Assembly: GCA_964497475.1 (NCBI GenBank)
Contig: CAZCDM010000025.1
Coordinates: forward strand, 1-19,937
DNA length: 19,937 nucleotides
Source: CAZCDM01 sp964497475
GTDB lineage: Bacteria; Planctomycetota; Phycisphaerae; SM23-33
Reading direction: 5' to 3'
Shown: one piece after another, positions 15,296 to 19,937 of the stretch
Layout of the letters: every line of letters begins with the position of its first letter
How positions within the stretch are numbered: the first letter of the stretch is position 1
Program-made: the position numbers and the translations under genes
The notes under the pieces: model-generated
Told to the model about the DNA's origin: nothing
The model's input: the letters and a program-made list of their open reading frames with translations, nothing else
The model's database searches: none

Positions 15296-15366
15296 GGGCG
15301 GTAGCTTTCAAGAAAGCACCTCCCCCATGTCGATAAAGTAATAATGGGCGCTGGTGAGGTGTCCAG
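15296..15366 (+). promoter_or_regulatory. possible structured RNA leader of the DUF1571 operon
   Basis: Stem 1 pairs GGGCGGT-A-GCTTT (15296-15308) with AAAGC-ACCTCCC (15313-15324) around loop CAAG: twelve positions with one mismatch and one bulge. A second hairpin pairs CTGG (15351-15354) with CCAG (15363-15366). Its loop contains GAGGTG (15356-15361), exactly complementary to CACCTC (15317-15322) in the 3' arm of stem 1. The two states are mutually exclusive, so a switch or pseudoknot is conceivable. CCCAT (15324-15328) can also pair with ATGGG (15344-15348). I do not recognise a known riboswitch class. The gene starts 30 bases downstream. Confidence 0.35.
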
Positions 15367-15396
15367 GCTGTAATTCCATCGCCCGAGGTTGTTCTT

Positions 15397-16266
15397 ATGA
15401 AACAAGCACTCCACAGACTCCTGCACCCGACCAATCGGTCTGTCCGCATCGCGGTCGGACTGTTGCTGGTGGCCCTGCTGCTGCTGCAGCTGCTCGGCAG
15501 CCAGGAAAACCAGGCCACCGCCACCGTCCAGCGCGTCGAGGGCAAGGCCAGTGAGGAAATCGAAACCCTCGCCCGGACCGATCACGTCGCCCTGCTGGAA
15601 CTCTGCAAGCAGCATCTCAAAACCCACAACTGGGACCGCTACACCTGCACCTTCGTCAAGCAGGAACGGCTCGATGGCGAGCTTGGCGGCGAGCAGCATA
15701 TTGACGTGAAATTCATGACCACGCCTTTCTCGGCGGCCATGCACTGGACCAAAAACGCCCCCCTCGGCGATGCTCTGCTTTACGTCCAGGGCAAGTACCC
15801 CGACGAGAAAGGCCGAAGCCAGATGCTCGTCCGCCCCAAGAGCGGCTTCCTGCAGAAGCTCGTGGGCGGCTCGGTGCTCCGCCTGCCCGACGGCCGCGAC
15901 GCCATGAAAAACACCCTCCGCCCGGTCACGTCGTTCGGCTTTGCCAACTCCATCCAGAGCCTCATCGACATCTACAAAATCGCCCGCGAACGCAACGAGT
16001 GCATTGAAAAATTCGACGGCTTTGCCGAACTCGACGGCCGAAAGTGCATCGTACTGGTTCGCCTCCTGCCGCGGCGGGACGACTACCCCGCGCAGAAAAC
16101 CGTCATCCTCATCGACCAGGAATATCTCCTGCCCGTCCAGGTCATCGGCTACGGATGGGAGGACGACGAGCTGCTCTGCAACTACGAGTTCCGCAAGGTC
16201 GACTTCAACGCAGAGCTGACGGCCGAGGACTTCACCCCCCAGGCCAACCAGATCCAGACCAAGTAA
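15397..16266 (+). CDS. DUF1571-domain protein, membrane-anchored or secreted
   Basis: This 289-residue protein has an N-terminal hydrophobic segment (about 17-35) preceded by basic residues, so it is exported or anchored. The rest is one DUF1571 domain, with YTCTFVKQERLDG (about 82-94), PFSAAMHWTKNAP (about 109-121), LLYVQGKYPDEKGRSQMLV (about 126-144) and LRLPDGRDAMKNTLRPVTSFG (about 160-180, conserved in its partner). I know DUF1571 mainly from Planctomycetota and it has no established function. The alternating beta pattern suggests an all-beta fold; a LolA/LolB-like lipoprotein-binding fold is a guess. GAGG at 15385-15388 precedes the ATG. It lies 129 bases upstream of a second DUF1571 gene, to which it is clearly related by duplication. 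Confidence 0.85.
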   Translation: MKQALHRLLHPTNRSVRIAVGLLLVALLLLQLLGSQENQATATVQRVEGKASEEIETLARTDHVALLELCKQHLKTHNWDRYTCTFVKQERLDGELGGEQHIDVKFMTTPFSAAMHWTKNAPLGDALLYVQGKYPDEKGRSQMLVRPKSGFLQKLVGGSVLRLPDGRDAMKNTLRPVTSFGFANSIQSLIDIYKIARERNECIEKFDGFAELDGRKCIVLVRLLPRRDDYPAQKTVILIDQEYLLPVQVIGYGWEDDELLCNYEFRKVDFNAELTAEDFTPQANQIQTK

Positions 16267-16395
16267 CCCCGCCAGCCCTTGACCCTGCCTGCAACCCGGC
16301 CGCTCGCCATCGCGGTTTCTCTTGCCATCCCCACCCCGATTCTGCATGATGGATCGTCCCTGACCTGACCCTGTCCTACCCCGGAGACACCCGCC

Positions 16396-18345
16396 ATGAG
16401 ATTGTTCCTCGCCTTTTCGTGCCTCGTCCTGCTGGCCGGCGGATGCACCCAGATGTTCCAAAAGGACCAGCCCGCCACCGCACCGGCCACCGCGCCGGCC
16501 GGGCCGAAATATCCCGACGACCCCACCGTGCCTGTCGAGCTGCGCCAGCTTGCCCACATCGACCACGTCGCCCTGCTCGAAGAGGCATTGAAGGTCTACC
16601 GCACCACCCCCGTGCGGGACTACACCTGCACCTTCGCCAAGCAAGAGCGGATCGACAGCTCGCTGGGCAAGCAGCAGGTCACCCGCGTGCGGTTCCTCAA
16701 CAAACCCTTCGCCGTGGCCATGACCTGGACGAAAAACCCGCCCCGCGGCGATGCCCTGATTTACGTCGATGGCTGGTGGAAGAACAAGGACGGCAAGAGC
16801 CAGATGCTCGTCCGCCCGACCAGCTCGTTCCTGCGAGCGATCGTGGGCGGTTCGATCCTCCGCCTGCCCGACGGCCCCGACGCCCGCAAGGCCTCGCTCC
16901 GGCCGGTTACCGTCTTCGGCCTGGAGAACATGATCCAGAACCTCCTCGACGTCTACCGCGAAGCTCTCCGGCGCGGCCTCTGTCAGATGCGATACGACGG
17001 CGTGGCTACCGTGGGCGGGCGCAAGTGCATCGTCCTGCGGCGCATCCTCCCGCCGGACATGGGCTACCCCGCCGAGGTCACCGAAATCTTCCTCGACGTC
17101 GAAACCCTCATGCCTCTGCGGGTCGTGGGCTACGACCTCGCAGGGCAGCTGCTGGTCGACTACTCCTTCACCGACGTGCAGTACAACGTCGGGCTCATGC
17201 TGGCCGACTTCGTCCCCCAGGCCAACGGCATTGACCCGCCCAAGGATCTCGAAATGCCCGACGTCGCCGAGGAATCCTCGCCCGACGAGACGCTCGCAAA
17301 GCCGGCCGACGTCTTCCACCCCGCCAACCTGCAGCCCTACCTCGACGGACGCGACCTGCCCGACATGACACCGACGCAGCCAACCTCGACCGAGAGCGTT
17401 CAACCAGCCACCGAGCAAAAACCCGACCCGACCACCCAGCCCACCGAGGGCGAAATCGAGATAGAGGAAACCGACCAGGCCGAGCCCGTTTCAGTCGTTC
17501 CCGCTCCAACTACCACCAGCCCCGAAGAAAAAACCGCCTCCACCCAACCGGTCGATCAGCCCTCCTCGCTGCCAGCCGTCGTCGCCGCCCCGCTGACCAG
17601 CAATGACTCCAGACCCAACACCCCAGCCGCCGACGCAGAGAAGCCCGATGCACCACCCGCCGTCCGCCCCGCCGCCGTGGCCACCAGCAAACGGCGCGGC
17701 GCAGACCTGATCCCCTCCGCCCGGCTCGCCCAAACCCCGGCCGCCCCGCCCGTCATACCAGCACCCACCATCGAGCCCCAGCCCGCACCGGCTGAAGCGG
17801 AAGCACAAGAAACCGCCGACTCCCAGGACGCGCCCACCGTCGCGACAAACACGCCCGCCGAAAAGCCCGTCGCACCGGCACCCGCCGTCGAACCCCAGCC
17901 CGCACCGGCTGAAGCGACAGACTTGCCTGGCGATGTGGGCATCTTCTGCAAGCTCCGCATCATCCGCGTCCAAGACGGCAAGCCGCTCGCCTCGGCCAAC
18001 AGCATCGCCCTGAGCCAAAACCTGCGTCAACTGGCCCGGCGGTCGGTCCGCCGGCTCAAGACCGCCATCGACAACCCCGACCAGCCCGTGGCTGTCCTGC
18101 AGCTTCGGCACGAGGCCGACACCCCCGCCGGTGCCAATATCGCCGCCACCCTCGCCCGGGAAATTACCCTGGCCCTGGTCGAAGGCAAGGATGCCATCGA
18201 CGTCGTCGAGTGGATCCGCCTGCAGGGCCTGGCCCCGGCCGAACTCTGGGACGACCCGGCCGTGCTCACTCGCCCCGCTGTCCGCGACCAACTCCAGGAC
18301 GTCGTCTACGTCATCGTCGGCAGCATCAGCGCCTCCGGACACTAA
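16396..18345 (+). CDS. DUF1571 lipoprotein with Pro-rich linker and C-terminal domain
   Basis: This 649-residue protein has three parts. A lipoprotein signal ends LLAGGC (C17). A DUF1571 domain (about 45-275) is strongly similar to the preceding protein, sharing CTF-KQER, the WTKN-P pattern, S-MLVRP, RLPDG-DA and PQAN near its end. Next comes a roughly 230-residue Pro/Ala/Thr/Glu-rich linker (about 280-510) with the exact repeat EPQPAPAEA. The C-terminal domain (about 515-649) has an amphipathic helix, a strand AVLQLRHEADT, a helix with ATLAREITLALVEG, and ends DVVYVIVGSIS. That end resembles the CsgG/LpoB/TolB-N type of envelope domain, but only weakly. GGAG at 16383-16386 precedes the ATG. 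The linker probably spans the periplasm or cell wall. The phosphodiesterase gene begins three bases after its stop, so the two are translationally linked. Confidence 0.85.
   Translation: MRLFLAFSCLVLLAGGCTQMFQKDQPATAPATAPAGPKYPDDPTVPVELRQLAHIDHVALLEEALKVYRTTPVRDYTCTFAKQERIDSSLGKQQVTRVRFLNKPFAVAMTWTKNPPRGDALIYVDGWWKNKDGKSQMLVRPTSSFLRAIVGGSILRLPDGPDARKASLRPVTVFGLENMIQNLLDVYREALRRGLCQMRYDGVATVGGRKCIVLRRILPPDMGYPAEVTEIFLDVETLMPLRVVGYDLAGQLLVDYSFTDVQYNVGLMLADFVPQANGIDPPKDLEMPDVAEESSPDETLAKPADVFHPANLQPYLDGRDLPDMTPTQPTSTESVQPATEQKPDPTTQPTEGEIEIEETDQAEPVSVVPAPTTTSPEEKTASTQPVDQPSSLPAVVAAPLTSNDSRPNTPAADAEKPDAPPAVRPAAVATSKRRGADLIPSARLAQTPAAPPVIPAPTIEPQPAPAEAEAQETADSQDAPTVATNTPAEKPVAPAPAVEPQPAPAEATDLPGDVGIFCKLRIIRVQDGKPLASANSIALSQNLRQLARRSVRRLKTAIDNPDQPVAVLQLRHEADTPAGANIAATLAREITLALVEGKDAIDVVEWIRLQGLAPAELWDDPAVLTRPAVRDQLQDVVYVIVGSISASGH
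17776..17916 (+). repeat. 24-bp exact direct repeat inside the linker coding region
   Basis: Copies lie at 17776-17799 and 17893-17916, 117 bp (39 codons) apart and in the same frame, encoding PQPAPAEA-type sequence. Flanking codons are also similar. This indicates recent internal duplication of the Pro-rich linker, and such linkers often vary in length between strains. Confidence 0.8.
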
Positions 18346-18348
18346 ACC

Positions 18349-19932
18349 ATGCCCGCCCGCCCGCTGTCGCTGGTCCTGCTTGTGCTGATGATGCCCGCTG
18401 GCTGCGCCGTGCCCCCGCCGGCCGGGCCGACCAGCTACCCCGTCGACTTCGCCCCGCCCGCCGAGGCCCCCTCCCGCACGCCCATGGGCGCACTGGTCTT
18501 CGTCATCGACGGAGTCAATGCCGATATCTTCAACGAGATGCTCCACGCCGGCGAGCTGCCCAACCTCAAACGCTACATCGTCGACCGAGGCCTGTACTGC
18601 CCGCGCACCATCGCGAACATTCCCTCGATCACCCTGGTCAACCTCACCGCCATCGCCACCGGCGCCTTCCCCGGCCGATCGACCATCGTGGGCAACCACT
18701 GGTTCGACCGCGACCGCCTGATGTGGCGCGACTACGCGACCATCGCCCAGAAGAACGCCGTCGACGGCGACCACGCCCAGCCGCTGATCTACCAATATCT
18801 GCCCGACGATGAGATGAGCGTGTCGATCTTCTTCCAGCCCCATCGCGGGGCGAGCAAGTTCTTCGAGAACTGGACCTCGGCCGGGCCTGCGTTTTTCTTC
18901 GGCTGGTATGGCTACGTCGACCGCCTGAGCCTCTACCGCCTCGGCGAGATGATGGACCTCGCCCGCCAGCGTGGCCAATTCCCACGCCTGGTGATGACCT
19001 ATCAGCTCTGGCCTGACTTCGCCGCGTACGGCCACGGCACGAGTCACGAAGTCTACCGCCACGCCATCCGCCACGCCGACCTCCAGGTCGGACGCATCTG
19101 CGAAAAGCTCGCCGAGGCCAACCTCCTCGACCGCATGGTCCTCGCCTTCGTCAGCGACCACAGCCATAGCGACATCCACACGCACTGGGTCCTCGAGGAT
19201 GCCCTCGCCAAGGAAGGCTTTGTCCCGGCGAGGCGCCGGCTGCACGAGGCCGACTCCCCCTCCGCCCGGGCCAGGTACTACGACGACCACGACCTTGTCG
19301 TCGCCATCAGCGGCGACCGCGGCGCGGGAGTCTACCTGCGCGCCAAGGCCGAGGACGGCTCGCCCCTGCCCTGGTCGGCCAAACCATCACCGAACCGCCT
19401 GGCCAAGCTGGGCCAGTGGCTGCTGAAGCAGCCCGCCGTCGATGTCGTCGCCTGGAACGATGCAACCGGGCGAACCATCGCAGCCAACACCCGCGGGCGA
19501 ATCCTCCTTGCGCCCGACCCGGCGGGGGGAACGATCCGCCTGAGCACCCCGGCCGGGGATGATCCGTTCGGCTACGGCCTGGCCGAGGCGAACCTCCCCC
19601 CACAGCAGTGGCTCGAACGCACTATCCACAGCGACTACCCGGACCTGCCCGTTCAACTGCCGCCCCTGCTCCATGCGGGCGTCCGGGCGGCCGACCTGTA
19701 CGTCTTCGCCCGGCCGGGCTTTGATTTCCGTACCGAGCACAGCGGCGGCCATGGCGGCGTGCGAGCAAGAGAGGACATGCTCGTGCCGATGGGGTTCGCC
19801 GGGCCCGGCGTGCCGAACGGAATCACCCTCCCCCAGGCCCGTAGCGTCGATCTGACCCCGACGATCCTCCAACTGCTCGGCGTTGCCCCGCCGAGCAACA
19901 TCGACGGCCGATCCCTCCTGGCCGATCACTAG
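18349..19932 (+). CDS. alkaline-phosphatase-superfamily phosphodiesterase / nucleotide pyrophosphatase, exported
   Basis: This 527-residue protein belongs to the type I phosphodiesterase/nucleotide pyrophosphatase branch. The metal-binding D54 lies in FVIDGVNAD. The nucleophile is probably T95 in IPSITLVNLTAIATG, aligned with the Thr of NPP enzymes. WPDFAAYGHG supplies D223 and H229, SDHSHS supplies D270/H271, and HSGGHGG (about 464-470) supplies the last His, so the two-zinc site looks complete. It would hydrolyse phosphodiester or phosphonate bonds outside the cytoplasm; the substrate is unknown. The signal peptide ends MMPAGC (C19), with Pro at -3, so lipidation is uncertain and simple secretion is possible. 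It follows the DUF1571 lipoprotein by three bases. The gene is complete, ending at TAG five bases from the window edge. Confidence 0.9.
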   Translation: MPARPLSLVLLVLMMPAGCAVPPPAGPTSYPVDFAPPAEAPSRTPMGALVFVIDGVNADIFNEMLHAGELPNLKRYIVDRGLYCPRTIANIPSITLVNLTAIATGAFPGRSTIVGNHWFDRDRLMWRDYATIAQKNAVDGDHAQPLIYQYLPDDEMSVSIFFQPHRGASKFFENWTSAGPAFFFGWYGYVDRLSLYRLGEMMDLARQRGQFPRLVMTYQLWPDFAAYGHGTSHEVYRHAIRHADLQVGRICEKLAEANLLDRMVLAFVSDHSHSDIHTHWVLEDALAKEGFVPARRRLHEADSPSARARYYDDHDLVVAISGDRGAGVYLRAKAEDGSPLPWSAKPSPNRLAKLGQWLLKQPAVDVVAWNDATGRTIAANTRGRILLAPDPAGGTIRLSTPAGDDPFGYGLAEANLPPQQWLERTIHSDYPDLPVQLPPLLHAGVRAADLYVFARPGFDFRTEHSGGHGGVRAREDMLVPMGFAGPGVPNGITLPQARSVDLTPTILQLLGVAPPSNIDGRSLLADH

Positions 19933-19937
19933 TAGTC

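Noticed and set aside
16004..16014. TTGAAAAATTC, identical to the core of the palindromic element's ends
   Set aside because: It encodes IEKF within an intact DUF1571 domain and has no inverted partner nearby, so it is chance.

Overview
The window is GC-rich DNA with strong C/G third-position bias. It most likely comes from a planctomycete, perhaps class Phycisphaerae. This is inferred from two DUF1571 proteins (a family I know chiefly from Planctomycetota), a complete MoxR-DUF58-Bat operon, a formylglycine-type sulfatase, and many secreted or lipoprotein-like products. No rRNA, tRNA, CRISPR array or intact transposase gene was seen.

Layout. Positions 1-3547 hold a leftward three-gene cluster: an alpha/beta hydrolase, a GH3-type acyl-acid amido synthetase, and a Gfo/Idh/MocA oxidoreductase that runs off the left edge. 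A 123-bp divergent intergenic region separates it from a rightward LysE-type exporter (3671-4345). The rightward operon at 4540-13326 encodes MoxR ATPase, DUF58 protein, a membrane-anchored BatD-like lipoprotein, BatA, BatB, BatC, BatD and BatE. Most of its junctions are 4-bp ATGA overlaps. The exceptions are 15 bp after moxR, a 122-bp gap between batA and batB holding a 9-bp-period repeat, and 5 bp between batC and batD. Next comes a sulfatase gene (13478-15148) broken twice. After codon 11 it is interrupted by a ~163-bp, almost fully palindromic, MITE-like element with 20-bp terminal inverted repeats, and near its 3' end there is a 1-base frameshift in a T run. Finally, 15397-19932 carries two tandem DUF1571 proteins (the second a lipoprotein fused through a Pro-rich linker to a C-terminal domain) and an alkaline-phosphatase-superfamily phosphodiesterase 3 bp behind it.

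How the genes work together. The MoxR/DUF58/Bat set is a known kind of envelope-associated AAA+ and von Willebrand A system: a cytoplasmic ATPase, membrane VWA proteins, a TPR protein and a large periplasmic BatD. Its exact role is not settled. The DUF1571 and phosphodiesterase genes look like a separate cell-envelope cluster. The GH3, hydrolase and oxidoreductase genes look like a small-molecule conjugation or modification cluster of unknown substrate.

The most unusual features are noncoding: the palindromic element inside the sulfatase, two arrays of the same degenerate 7-bp repeat about 9 kb apart, a 9-bp repeat inside the bat operon, and a possible structured leader upstream of the first DUF1571 gene.
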